Shown here in pieces: positions 18,634-27,219 of a stretch of 64,000 bases of DNA. Made by a program: the position numbers and the translations under genes. The notes beneath the pieces were generated by a model. That model saw nothing but the letters and a program-made list of their open reading frames with translations. It ran no database searches and was not told the origin of the DNA. The stretch comes from an uncultured Pelagibacteraceae bacterium (lineage in GTDB: Bacteria; Pseudomonadota; Alphaproteobacteria; Pelagibacterales; Pelagibacteraceae). The stretch covers positions 124,001 through 188,000 of the forward strand of contig CACHUN010000003.1 of the NCBI GenBank assembly GCA_902583075.1, read 5' to 3'. Every line of letters begins with the position of its first letter. Position 1 is the stretch's first letter.

Positions 18634-19573
18634 AAACTATTTTGAGGTATTACGACCAGGTATCAATTCTACATTTCAAGACAATGGTAGAAATAATTTT
18701 TATCACATAGGCATACCTTTTAGTGGAGCAATGGATAATAGGAATTTTTTATTAGCAAATACCATTTCAAATAATGGAATAAACAATCCGGTCCTAGAAT
18801 TTGCATATCAAGGTCCAATATTGAAATATGTAGGAGAAAATATCTCCATCAATGTTACTGGAGATGTTAATTTTAAAATTATAAGAAAAAACAAAAATTT
18901 AAAGTTTAGTTGTTATGAAAATATCGTTTTAGAAAATAATGATTGCTTAGATATACTGTCTACCAATCGATCAGTATATGGTTATTTATCTATTGGAGGC
19001 ACATTTGAGGTAGATTATTATTTAAATAGTTGTTCTACAAATACTAAGGCTAAAATTGGTGCAAATAGTGGGAAAAAACTTGAGACAGGACAAATAATTC
19101 AATTAAAAAATATAAAAAAAATCCTTCCAAAAAATAAAATAGAATACCTAAATTCTAAAATTGAAAATATTAGAATAATAAAAGGACCCCATTTTGATTA
19201 TTTTTCAAAGGATGCAATTGATTCATTTTTTAGTAATGAATTTAATGTAACCAAATTAAGTGACCGTATGGGAATAAGACTTAAAGGACCTAAGATTAAT
19301 AATATTAAAAATACAAATATAAAGTCGGAAGGGTTAGTAAAGGGTGTTATCCAAATCACTGCAGATGGGGATCCAATAATTATGCTATCTGATCATGGAA
19401 CTATAGGAGGTTACCCTAAGATTGGAGTTGTAATAAGTGCTGATTATGACAAACTAGTACAAATACCTCCAGGATCAAAAATTAAATTTAAAGAAATTAA
19501 TTTAAAAGATGCAGAAACTATTTTTAAGTTGTATGAGATGGAAACTCAAAATTTGATTTCCAGTATTAAATGA
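18614..19573 (+). CDS. pxpC: 5-oxoprolinase subunit C
   Basis: KipA/biotin-dependent-carboxyltransferase-like subunit. Typical features: V-L-R-P-G-I-N-S-T-F-Q-D-N-G-R (about 12-26), H-I-G-I-P-F-S-G-A-M-D (about 32-42), S-D-R-M-G-I-R-L-K-G (about 216-225), the run S-E-G-L-V-K-G-V-I-Q-I (about 238-248), and D-H-G-T-I-G-G-Y-P-K-I-G (about 260-271). 319 residues. The start overlaps pxpB by 20 bases; an alternative in-frame ATG at 18626 would also keep the conserved region. The EamA permease gene begins in its last four bases. Confidence 0.93.
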   Translation: MKKNMNKNYFEVLRPGINSTFQDNGRNNFYHIGIPFSGAMDNRNFLLANTISNNGINNPVLEFAYQGPILKYVGENISINVTGDVNFKIIRKNKNLKFSCYENIVLENNDCLDILSTNRSVYGYLSIGGTFEVDYYLNSCSTNTKAKIGANSGKKLETGQIIQLKNIKKILPKNKIEYLNSKIENIRIIKGPHFDYFSKDAIDSFFSNEFNVTKLSDRMGIRLKGPKINNIKNTNIKSEGLVKGVIQITADGDPIIMLSDHGTIGGYPKIGVVISADYDKLVQIPPGSKIKFKEINLKDAETIFKLYEMETQNLISSIK

Positions 19574-20448
19574 ATTTTATTTCAAAGATACCAGGTCCAT
19601 TATTAATCTTTTTTGGCGCATTTTGTCTTAGTTTTGGTGGGTTGATTGTTAAATCATTTGAAGGATCAACTTTATGGCAAATCTTATTTTGGAGACAGAT
19701 TTTTTTTATAATTGTTGTAACTATTTTTTTAATTGTAACTTACAAAGGAGAGGTATTTAAAAAAATTTATGTATCAGGAATTCCTGGCTTAATTGGTGGA
19801 ATTATATTGGGTATTGGATTTAGCAGTTATGTTTATGCTATGTATAATACTACTGTTGCAAATACAAATTTCATAATACAAACACAAACAATTTTCCTAG
19901 CGATATTTGGATATTTTTTTTTGAAAGAAAAAATTTCAAAAATTACTTTAGCTTCTATTATTTTAGCAATTTCTGGATTAATTTTAATGCTAGGTAATAC
20001 TCTATCAAGTGGACAAATGTCTGGAAATATTGTTGCCTTTATAATGCCAATTACCTTCGCAACTCTAATTTTAATTGTGAGAAGATATCCTCATGTGGAT
20101 ATGGTACCCTTACAATTAGTTGCAGGAATAGTTGCAATGATAATAGGTTTTTTAGCTTCAACAAAAATTTCTATATCTTTAAATGATATGTTTTTGGCAT
20201 TTTTGTCTGGGACATTTCAAATAGGACTTGGCTTTATATTAATAACAATTGGTGCAAGAAAAACTCTATCAGCTATGGTCGGCATAATAATGCTTACAGA
20301 GGCAATACTTGGTCCTCTTTGGGCTTGGCTATTTGTAAATGAAAACCCTTCATTCTACGTATTAATAGGAGGAAGCATTATAATTTTTGCAGTTTTTCTA
20401 CAATTTGTCTCATCCTTTACAAAAGAAAATAAATATAATCCTCAATAA
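19570..20448 (+). CDS. EamA-family (DMT) permease
   Basis: 292 residues, ten predicted membrane helices in two EamA halves, with the typical mid-protein F-F-L-K-E-K-I-S-K after helix 4. Such drug/metabolite permeases export or import amino acids, nucleosides or similar small molecules. It overlaps pxpC by four bases and the next gene by one, so it belongs to the pxpBC transcript and may move the pathway's substrate or product (5-oxoproline or glutamate); this link is from context only. One of four such permeases in the window. Confidence 0.85.
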   Translation: MNFISKIPGPLLIFFGAFCLSFGGLIVKSFEGSTLWQILFWRQIFFIIVVTIFLIVTYKGEVFKKIYVSGIPGLIGGIILGIGFSSYVYAMYNTTVANTNFIIQTQTIFLAIFGYFFLKEKISKITLASIILAISGLILMLGNTLSSGQMSGNIVAFIMPITFATLILIVRRYPHVDMVPLQLVAGIVAMIIGFLASTKISISLNDMFLAFLSGTFQIGLGFILITIGARKTLSAMVGIIMLTEAILGPLWAWLFVNENPSFYVLIGGSIIIFAVFLQFVSSFTKENKYNPQ

Positions 20449-21686
20449 TGAAATTAGCTATTATAGGCTCTGGTATATCAGGTCTAAGTGCAGCGTATAG
20501 TTTATCTAAAAAATATAAAGTAGATTTATTTGAGAAAGAAGACCATTTTGGAGGTCATTCTCATACTATTGATGTTAATGTTGGAGATAATATAGTCCCT
20601 ATTGATATAGGCTTTATTGTATTTAATAAAAAAACCTATCCAAATTTAATAAATTTTTTTCAAGAAAATGATATTGCTATAGAAGAAAGCAATATGTCAT
20701 TCTCAGTATCTGTTAGAGACTCAAATATAGAATATTGTGGAAAAGGTCTTTCTGGAATTTTCAGCAATAAATCAAACCTGTTAAATATAAAATTTTTGAA
20801 GATGTTTTTTACTATAATTAGTTTTTATAAACAAAGTGAAAACCAAGATTCAATTAATGAAAATATTACTTTAGGCAGCTATTTAGACAATTTAAAATTG
20901 TCAGAGTATTTTATCAAATTCCATATTATTCCTATGGTATCAGCAATATGGTCAATGCCCCCTTACGAGGCAAAACAAATGCCATTGAAATTTTTTTTTA
21001 AATTTTTTCAAAATCATGGATTATTCAAATTAAAAGATCGACCGCAATGGTTCACAGTTTCCAAAAGAAGTAGAACATATGTAAATAAAATTCTAAGTAA
21101 AATCAGTGGCGAATATTATAAAAATTACAATATTAATAAAATTAAAAGAATTGGATCCGCAGTTCAGGTTTATTATGGAGATAAAAATGAATATTTTACT
21201 TACGATAAAGTTGTATTGGCTACTCATGCTAATCAAGCCCTCTCTTTAATTGAAAATCCTGAAGAAATAGAAAATAAGATCTTAAGTAATTTTAAATATA
21301 AAACAAATGAGGCTATAGTACATGAGGATAAAAGTTATATGCCAAATAATAAAAGTGCTTGGTGTTCATGGAATTCCTCGATCGAATCTGAGAATAGTGA
21401 AAAAAATTCGATTACTTATTGGTTAAACCTATTACAAAATTTGAATATAAATAAAAATATTTTTTTAACATTAAATCCTTATTTAGAGATACCCGAAGAT
21501 AAGATAATCCGAAAAGTTATATTTACACACCCTTACTTTGATCAAAATGCAATCAATAGCCAGAAAGATCTTCACCTAATTCAAAATAAAAATAATATTT
21601 TGTTTTGTGGAAGTTATTTTGGATATGGATTTCATGAAGATGGTATAAAATCATCAATAGATATGATTAAGTATATAAATGCTTAA
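20448..21686 (+). CDS. FAD-dependent oxidoreductase, amine oxidase-like (COG2907)
   Basis: 412 residues beginning with the dinucleotide-binding motif I-G-S-G-I-S-G-L-S-A-A (about 5-15), then E-K-E-D-H-F-G-G-H (about 30-38), as in the NAD/FAD-binding proteins of COG2907. A C-terminal FAD-contact segment F-G-Y-G-F-H-E-D-G-I-K (about 393-403) is present. In other proteobacteria this family travels with DUF1365 and Cfa-like genes, exactly the next two here. In Rhodobacter sphaeroides furan fatty acid synthesis, enzymes of a methylation/desaturation series act on phospholipid acyl chains; a role as acyl-chain oxidase or desaturase is therefore plausible. No membrane helix is evident. Confidence 0.85.
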   Translation: MKLAIIGSGISGLSAAYSLSKKYKVDLFEKEDHFGGHSHTIDVNVGDNIVPIDIGFIVFNKKTYPNLINFFQENDIAIEESNMSFSVSVRDSNIEYCGKGLSGIFSNKSNLLNIKFLKMFFTIISFYKQSENQDSINENITLGSYLDNLKLSEYFIKFHIIPMVSAIWSMPPYEAKQMPLKFFFKFFQNHGLFKLKDRPQWFTVSKRSRTYVNKILSKISGEYYKNYNINKIKRIGSAVQVYYGDKNEYFTYDKVVLATHANQALSLIENPEEIENKILSNFKYKTNEAIVHEDKSYMPNNKSAWCSWNSSIESENSEKNSITYWLNLLQNLNINKNIFLTLNPYLEIPEDKIIRKVIFTHPYFDQNAINSQKDLHLIQNKNNILFCGSYFGYGFHEDGIKSSIDMIKYINA

Positions 21687-22455
21687 AAACTCTAAGATAT
21701 ATGTAGGAAAAGTAATACACAGACGATTTAAACCTAAAAATCATTATTTCAAATATAGGGTTTTTTCATTATTAATAGACTTAGATGATTTAAATGAAAT
21801 TGATAATAAAATTAAATTATTTTCATATAATAAATTCAATATCATTAGTTTTTTTGACAAAGACCATGGGGATAGAGATGGCACCTCTTTAATAAACTGG
21901 GTAAAAAAAAAACTAGAAAATATTGGTATCGACAATAAAGACGTTAAAATCAAATTATTCTGTTATCCAAGAATATTAGGTTACGTATTTAATCCTCTAA
22001 GTGTTTTTTTTATATATGATAAGTACGATAAAATAATCTCTATATTTTATGAGGTTAAAAATACATTTGGTGAACAACACACATACATTTTCAAAGCTGA
22101 AGATAAAGAAACTTTAAGAAATAGTTGTGTAAAAAAATTTCATGTATCGCCCTTCATAAATATGGAGTGTAATTATAAATTTAGAGTAAATAAGCCCACA
22201 GACAAAATATCAGTTATTATTGACCAATCTGATAATGATGGTAAACTTTTATTCGCATCCCAGGACGGTATTGCAAAAGAATTTAGTAATAAAAATCTAT
22301 TCGTTTCCTATATTTTTCACCCCCTGATGACATTTAAAGTTATTGTCGCAATCCACTATGAGGCATTTAAACTATGGTTAAAAGGAATAAAGTTTATTAA
22401 AAAAAAAATAAATATTAAAAATAATAGTTCGGTAGAAAAAAGTGAATTTGAATAA
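21679..22455 (+). CDS. DUF1365 family protein
   Basis: 258 residues. Family-typical features are the N-terminal Y-V-G-K-V-I-H-R-R-F-K-P (about 7-18), F-S-L-L-I-D-L-D-D-L (about 28-37), the F-C-Y-P-R-I-L-G-Y-V-F-N-P-L-S-V-F segment (about 93-109) and K-K-F-H-V-S-P-F (about 153-160). Function is not established; it nearly always lies between a COG2907 flavoprotein and a cyclopropane fatty acid synthase homologue, as here, implying work on membrane lipids. It overlaps its upstream neighbour by 8 bases and cfa by 14. Confidence 0.88.
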   Translation: MLKNSKIYVGKVIHRRFKPKNHYFKYRVFSLLIDLDDLNEIDNKIKLFSYNKFNIISFFDKDHGDRDGTSLINWVKKKLENIGIDNKDVKIKLFCYPRILGYVFNPLSVFFIYDKYDKIISIFYEVKNTFGEQHTYIFKAEDKETLRNSCVKKFHVSPFINMECNYKFRVNKPTDKISVIIDQSDNDGKLLFASQDGIAKEFSNKNLFVSYIFHPLMTFKVIVAIHYEAFKLWLKGIKFIKKKINIKNNSSVEKSEFE

Positions 22456-23614
22456 ATTATCAGACAAAATTGTCTTTAACTCACTAAAATTTATTAAACA
22501 TGGAAATTTAAAAATAACAAACCATGATGGAAAAGAATATACTTTCGGAAATAGTAATGAAAGATTAAATGCTGATCTAAAAATAAATAAACCAGGGTTA
22601 ACTTTTAAAATTATCAAAAATGGAAGTGTAGGTCTGGCAGAAGCATATATGGATAATTATTTTGAGACGAATAATTTAACGAATCTTATAGAGCTAGCGG
22701 CAAAAAATATAAAAATAGTTCATAAATTTTCTGGCTCTTTCGATCTTTCAATATTTAATAAAATCAAAGGTTTGTTTATTAAAAATAATAAATCTAGGAG
22801 TAAAGAAAACATTAGAAAGCATTACGATTTAGGGAATGAATTTTTCTCATTATGGCTTGATAAAACCCTAACTTATTCAAGTGCAATTTTTGACGATAGT
22901 AATGATTTGGAAAAAGCTCAGTTAAATAAATATAAAAAACTCTCAAGTCTTGTTAAGCCTAAATCAGGCGATAAGATGCTTGAGATTGGTTGTGGGTGGG
23001 GAGGATTTGCAGAATATATTGGAAAAAATTATGACGTAAAGTTAGATTGTATAACAATCTCCAAAAAACAATACGAATATTCAAAAGAAAGAATTCACAA
23101 TGAAGGTTTGAATGAAAAAATAAATATACAAATGTTAGATTTTAGAGATGTTAAAAATAATTATAATTCAATAGCTTCTATAGAAATGATAGAAGCAGTA
23201 GGTCAGAGTTATTTAAAAAATTATTTTAATACTATTAAAGAAAACTTAGTTGATGGAGGAACAGCAGCTATACAATCAATTACTATAGATGACTCCATCT
23301 ATGATAGATATAAAAGTAAAACTGATTTTATCCAAAAATATATTTTTCCTGGTGGTTTTTTACCTAGTAAAAATGAGTTAGTAAATCTAGCAAACCAATC
23401 TGGACTTAAGTTTGAGAATTGCAATTCTTATGGTGATCATTACTCAAATACACTAAATATTTGGAGAGAAGAGTTCTTAGAAAAATGGGAACAAATTTCA
23501 TCCCAAGGCTTTGACAATACTTTTAAAAGAATGTGGAATTTTTATTTATCTTATTGTGAAGCAGGTTTTAAATCAAAAAATATAGACTTAATCCAATTTG
23601 CTCTTCAAAAATAA
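22442..23614 (+). CDS. cfa: Cyclopropane-fatty-acyl-phospholipid synthase family protein
   Basis: S-adenosylmethionine-dependent enzyme acting on unsaturated acyl chains of phospholipids. The AdoMet motif L-E-I-G-C-G-W-G-G (about 180-188) and the substrate-side signature H-Y-D-L-G-N-E-F-F-S-L-W-L-D (about 127-140) are intact, and 390 residues is normal. The start is GTG at 22442, inside the end of the DUF1365 gene. Homologues in the same context can be methylases leading to methylated or furan fatty acids (UfaM type) rather than cyclopropane makers, so the exact product is open. Confidence 0.92.
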   Translation: MNLNKLSDKIVFNSLKFIKHGNLKITNHDGKEYTFGNSNERLNADLKINKPGLTFKIIKNGSVGLAEAYMDNYFETNNLTNLIELAAKNIKIVHKFSGSFDLSIFNKIKGLFIKNNKSRSKENIRKHYDLGNEFFSLWLDKTLTYSSAIFDDSNDLEKAQLNKYKKLSSLVKPKSGDKMLEIGCGWGGFAEYIGKNYDVKLDCITISKKQYEYSKERIHNEGLNEKINIQMLDFRDVKNNYNSIASIEMIEAVGQSYLKNYFNTIKENLVDGGTAAIQSITIDDSIYDRYKSKTDFIQKYIFPGGFLPSKNELVNLANQSGLKFENCNSYGDHYSNTLNIWREEFLEKWEQISSQGFDNTFKRMWNFYLSYCEAGFKSKNIDLIQFALQK

Positions 23615-23622
23615 ATAATACT

Positions 23623-24159
23623 ATGAAAATAAAATATTTATTATTGATAATAATCTCGGTATTGATTACAAGTTGTTCATCAAACCAAGCAATGAAACCA
23701 GAAGATTTCAAAAACCAAAAACCTAGATTAATAATAGAAGAGTATTTATCTGGAAATGTAAAAGCATGGGGAATTTTACAAAATAGATCAGGTAAAGTGA
23801 CAAGACAATTTTCTGCAGACCTAGATGGAAAGTGGGATGGAAAACAATTAATACTTGACGAAAAATTTGTTTGGAACGATGGAGAAATTCAAAATAGGCA
23901 ATGGACAATCAATAAAATCGATGAACATAACTATGAAGGCACTGCTGGAGACGTAGTTGGAACTGCAAAGGGTTTTTCTTATGGTCCTGCATTTAAGTTT
24001 GAATATGTACTGTTAGTTCCTGTAAAAGGAAGAGAAATGAAAATAACTTTTGATGATTGGATCTTTATGCAAGATGAAAGAGTAGCAATTAATAGAGCAA
24101 AAATGACAAAGTTTGGTATTAAAGTTGCAGAATTAACTGTGATGTTTGTAAAAGATTAA
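23623..24159 (+). CDS. DUF3833 family lipoprotein
   Basis: 178 residues. A lipobox L-I-T-S-C at residues 14-18 marks a lipoprotein, followed by the DUF3833 pattern: P-E-D-F-K, Y-L-S-G-N-V-K-A-W-G-I-L-Q-N-R-S-G (about 42-58) and D-L-D-G-K-W-D-G-K (about 67-75). The domain resembles a lipocalin-like beta barrel and is regularly found next to Cfa and DUF1365 genes in light- or oxidative-stress clusters. It may carry or sense modified lipids; that is inference. It converges on the SDR gene with a two-base gap. Confidence 0.85.
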   Translation: MKIKYLLLIIISVLITSCSSNQAMKPEDFKNQKPRLIIEEYLSGNVKAWGILQNRSGKVTRQFSADLDGKWDGKQLILDEKFVWNDGEIQNRQWTINKIDEHNYEGTAGDVVGTAKGFSYGPAFKFEYVLLVPVKGREMKITFDDWIFMQDERVAINRAKMTKFGIKVAELTVMFVKD

Positions 24160-24161
24160 AT

Positions 24162-24917
24162 TTATTTTTTTTGAAGCTTCGTCATTTTTCTTATCAAATA
24201 TAAGTAGATCCCATTTGGCAAAATCTTAAAAAATTTTAATATTAAAAATAAACTTCTAGGAAAAGCTATTTCAAATGAATTTTTATTTATTAAACCATCA
24301 TAAATCTGTTCAGCCGCATATTGTGTGGTTTTTAAAAATGGCATTTTAAATGTGTTTTTATCCGTAAGTCTTGTTTTGATAAATCCAGGGCTGACTAGAC
24401 ATACGCGAACATCATATCTTTGAAAATCAAGATATAAACTTTCTGCTAAATTAATAAGAGCTGCTTTTGCAGGCCCATAGGCAGTTGAATTTGGCAAACC
24501 TCTGTATCCTGCAGTAGAAGATACAATAGATATAACTCCTTGCCTTTTTTCTTTGTAATATTTTTCAACAGCTTTAATACAGTTTATGGTTCCAATATAA
24601 TTCACATTTGTAACATCAATTATATTCTGAAGATCAAAATCCTTCTCTTTTTCAGGCTCATAAATTGCAGTAGAAAAAAAACAAATATCAACCTTATTGT
24701 ATTTCTCCACGATTGTTTTAAAAACTGAATTACATGCTTCATAATCAACAATATCTAATTTCAAATAATCAATATTTTCATTTTTATCTGAAATATCTTT
24801 TAAGACTTCCTCACGTCTTGATGATATAATTACCTGCCACCCTTTATTTGCAAACTTTAATGCAACTGCTTTTCCTATTCCACTGCTACCGCCAGTTATC
24901 CAAATTACTTTTTTCAT
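24162..24917 (-). CDS. Short-chain dehydrogenase/reductase
   Basis: 251 residues with the classical NAD(P)-binding G-G-S-S-G-I-G (about 8-14) and the catalytic Y-G-P-A-K motif (about 145-149), preceded by S-I-V-S-S (about 131-135). The C-terminus carries a hydrophobic stretch and basic tail (about 220-251), so it may associate with the membrane. An SDR of this kind is a regular member of the COG2907-DUF1365-Cfa-DUF3833 cluster. It is convergent with the DUF3833 gene and divergent from the small membrane protein at 24955, with a 37-base spacer. Confidence 0.88.
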   Translation of the reverse strand: MKKVIWITGGSSGIGKAVALKFANKGWQVIISSRREEVLKDISDKNENIDYLKLDIVDYEACNSVFKTIVEKYNKVDICFFSTAIYEPEKEKDFDLQNIIDVTNVNYIGTINCIKAVEKYYKEKRQGVISIVSSTAGYRGLPNSTAYGPAKAALINLAESLYLDFQRYDVRVCLVSPGFIKTRLTDKNTFKMPFLKTTQYAAEQIYDGLINKNSFEIAFPRSLFLILKFFKILPNGIYLYLIRKMTKLQKK

Positions 24918-24954
24918 CTATTTTCTTTGTTTTATCTCATAAATTTTTATCGAC

Positions 24955-25248
24955 ATGCGACAAGAATTGAATAGTATTAATTATATTGAGAACTATATCA
25001 ACCATATGTTCAAGATTATAATCATATATGAGTTAATTTTCGTCGCGTTTTGGAATATTCTTTATTATTCAAACTCTGGGGTAGAGAACTGGTTTCAAGA
25101 AAAAATTTTGACAGCCATATTTGTATTTCTATCTACCATGGCTTTAGGATTAACTTTAATTTATGTGATTTATTATAGTTTAAAAATTACGGGGCTATCA
25201 AAAATTTTAAAAACACTTAAAGATCCTAGAAAAAGCAATACACAATAA
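24955..25248 (+). CDS. Small two-helix membrane protein
   Basis: 97 residues, not recognised. Two hydrophobic helices are evident (about residues 19-39 and 53-77), with a charged C-terminal tail ending K-D-P-R-K-S-N-T-Q. It sits inside the photolyase/lipid cluster: divergent from the SDR and abutting the DUF2256 gene tail to tail, the two stop codons being adjacent (25246-25248 and 25249-25251). Function unknown. Confidence 0.6.
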   Translation: MRQELNSINYIENYINHMFKIIIIYELIFVAFWNILYYSNSGVENWFQEKILTAIFVFLSTMALGLTLIYVIYYSLKITGLSKILKTLKDPRKSNTQ

Positions 25249-25377
25249 TTAATTACTAGAAGCGCATCTCTTAGAGCAATACTTAACTTTTTCCCAATTA
25301 AGTTTCCATTTTTTTCTCCAAGAAAAAGGCCTGTTACAAACTTTGCATAGCTTAGTAGGTAGGTTTTGTTTTTTCAT
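25249..25377 (-). CDS. DUF2256 small Cys-rich protein, 42 residues
   Basis: Reading from the ATG at 25375-25377 the product has two CxxC-type pairs, L-C-K-V-C-N-R-P-F (residues 10-18) and Y-C-S-K-R-C (about 33-38), with the conserved F-S-W-R-K-K-W core between them. This is the full DUF2256 pattern, a tiny putative zinc protein that almost always accompanies cryptochrome/photolyase genes, as it does here. Its 5' end overlaps the DCC gene's 3' end by 26 bases, so it is the last gene of a photolyase-DCC-DUF2256 unit. Function unknown. Confidence 0.88.
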   Translation of the reverse strand: MKKQNLPTKLCKVCNRPFSWRKKWKLNWEKVKYCSKRCASSN

Positions 25378-25723
25378 TTAATTGTTTTTTGTTTTTTAAA
25401 AATAAGAAATATGCAGCAATTTCGTATATATAATGAAAAATAATAAATAAGGGTTTTATTGAAAAAATTTTAGATAGGATTTTATATTTTGGTATTTTTG
25501 ACCAAATTATAATAAATGCTTTAGCACCTCCAATAACTTCACCATCATTTATTACATGCAACCTTCTGAGCAACTCTTTTTGCGACTTAGATGTTATTTT
25601 TATAGCCTCATCATTATTTGTAATATCTATCCACTCCAAATCACTATTTGCAATTTTTTTATAATGATTTATTTCCATTCTACAAATATTGCAAGAATCG
25701 TTAAAATAAACTTTAATTCCCAT
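25352..25723 (-). CDS. DCC-type thiol-disulfide oxidoreductase (DUF393)
   Basis: 123 residues with the family-naming motif D-S-C-N-I-C at residues 9-14 (Cys11, Cys14), followed by an M-E-I-N-H-Y segment, and the middle E-L-L-R-R-L-H-V pattern. A hydrophobic C-terminal region (about 87-112) may contact the membrane. DCC proteins are thioredoxin-like with unproven substrates. It overlaps the photolyase gene by 11 bases and the DUF2256 gene by 26, so translation is probably coupled along the three genes. Confidence 0.87.
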   Translation of the reverse strand: MGIKVYFNDSCNICRMEINHYKKIANSDLEWIDITNNDEAIKITSKSQKELLRRLHVINDGEVIGGAKAFIIIWSKIPKYKILSKIFSIKPLFIIFHYIYEIAAYFLFLKNKKQLNEKTKPTY

Positions 25724-27209
25724 AAGTATTATCTTTAATAAATTTGTTTGCTTCTGATAATATTAATTTTTTTCTATCTTCTTTCATTTTGTCAAAAATT
25801 CTTACCATCATAGACAACCTTGGATTTTTCAAAAAAAATTTTCTATTTCTATCTATGAAACGCCAATATAGACCATCCATAACATTACACCAGCTGCCCC
25901 TCTTAAAATCCATCATTTTCATAAAATAACTTGATCCACATATATATGGCTTGGTTGCGAAAATTCCACCATCACTAAACAAACCCATTCCATAAACATT
26001 TGGAACCATAACCCAATCAGATGAGTCCACAAACATCTCCATGAACCATTTATAAACTGATTTTGGTTCAACTTCGCATAAATTCATAATATTTGATAAT
26101 ATCATTAATCTTTCAATGTGGTGCGACCAACCAAATTTGCTAGCATTTTTAATTGCATGATCTAAAGGATCCAAACCAGTGCTACCATCATAAAATGTAT
26201 TTTTCATTTTTCTATTATGTTTAAAGAAATTTCCACTTTCCATTTCTTTACTAAAATTTTGATATATTCCTCTCATAAACTCTCTCCAACCAATTATTTG
26301 TCTTATATAGCCTTCTAAAGAATTTAGTCTCACACCCTTACTATCGTGATAAGTCATTATTTTTTGAATGATTATATCTGGCGTTATTAAACCTAGATTT
26401 AAATATGGACTAAGAGCACTGTGAAATAAAATATTATTATTTTGGTCAACCGCATCCTCATAATCACCAAATAGATTCAACTTATCTTTAATAAAAAAAT
26501 CTAATAATTTTAAAATATCTTTATATTCAGTTGCAAACCAAAATTTTTTGGTATCACCTGGATGTTTACTAAATAATTTTTCAATAATTGGTTTTAAACT
26601 TTTTGTATGTTTAGTTTCTTTAATTTCTGGAAATTTAGGTATTAAGATATTTTTTGGTATTTTTTTTCTATTATCTTCATCAAAACTCCATTTCCCTCCC
26701 TCTGGTGTGCCATCTTTATTCAACAAAATATTTAATCTTTCACGCTTTTCTTTATAATACTTAGCCATAAAGGGTTTTTTTGTTTTAGTTAAATATTTTT
26801 TAAAATCTTCTCGACTATCTAAAAACATTGGAGATCGAATTATATTCCACTTAATATTTTGTTTTTTTAAAAAATTATTTATTTTTGTTTCAAAAAATTT
26901 ATCCTCTATTTCAAAACTAGTTATTTCTTTTACTTTGTTTGCCTTTAATATTTTTTCTAATTTTTTCGTATAATCTTTTTTAAAATCAGCAGAATCAATT
27001 TTTGAATAATTTAGCTTAAATTTATTTTCCTTCAATTTATCCGCATAAGATCTCATTGAAGATAAAAATAGTAGAATTTTTAATTTATGATGTCTTTCAT
27101 ATGTACATAATTCGTAGTCTTCTGACATAAAAAAAAGGTGGTCTTTTTTGTAGCGGTCGAGGTTTTTTAATGGAAATAACTGATTTCCAAGTATAAAAAA
27201 TAATTTCAT
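25713..27209 (-). CDS. Cryptochrome/photolyase family protein (FeS-BCP, PhrB/CryPro type)
   Basis: 498 residues of the COG3046 class, whose studied member (Agrobacterium PhrB) is a (6-4) photolyase with FAD, a lumazine antenna and a 4Fe-4S cluster. Recognisable parts: the N-terminal F-I-L-G-N-Q-L-F-P; R-Q-I-I-G-W-R-E-F-M-R-G (about 300-311); H-I-E-R-L-M-I-L-S-N (about 363-372); and D-W-V-M-V-P-N-V-Y-G-M (about 398-408). C-terminal cysteines are Cys378, Cys424 and Cys441; a fourth iron-sulfur ligand is not obvious to me. The start lies 10 bases from a divergent SDR start. Light-driven DNA repair is the likely role. Confidence 0.9.
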   Translation of the reverse strand: MKLFFILGNQLFPLKNLDRYKKDHLFFMSEDYELCTYERHHKLKILLFLSSMRSYADKLKENKFKLNYSKIDSADFKKDYTKKLEKILKANKVKEITSFEIEDKFFETKINNFLKKQNIKWNIIRSPMFLDSREDFKKYLTKTKKPFMAKYYKEKRERLNILLNKDGTPEGGKWSFDEDNRKKIPKNILIPKFPEIKETKHTKSLKPIIEKLFSKHPGDTKKFWFATEYKDILKLLDFFIKDKLNLFGDYEDAVDQNNNILFHSALSPYLNLGLITPDIIIQKIMTYHDSKGVRLNSLEGYIRQIIGWREFMRGIYQNFSKEMESGNFFKHNRKMKNTFYDGSTGLDPLDHAIKNASKFGWSHHIERLMILSNIMNLCEVEPKSVYKWFMEMFVDSSDWVMVPNVYGMGLFSDGGIFATKPYICGSSYFMKMMDFKRGSWCNVMDGLYWRFIDRNRKFFLKNPRLSMMVRIFDKMKEDRKKLILSEANKFIKDNTYGN

Positions 27210-27219
27210 TAATTATTAT

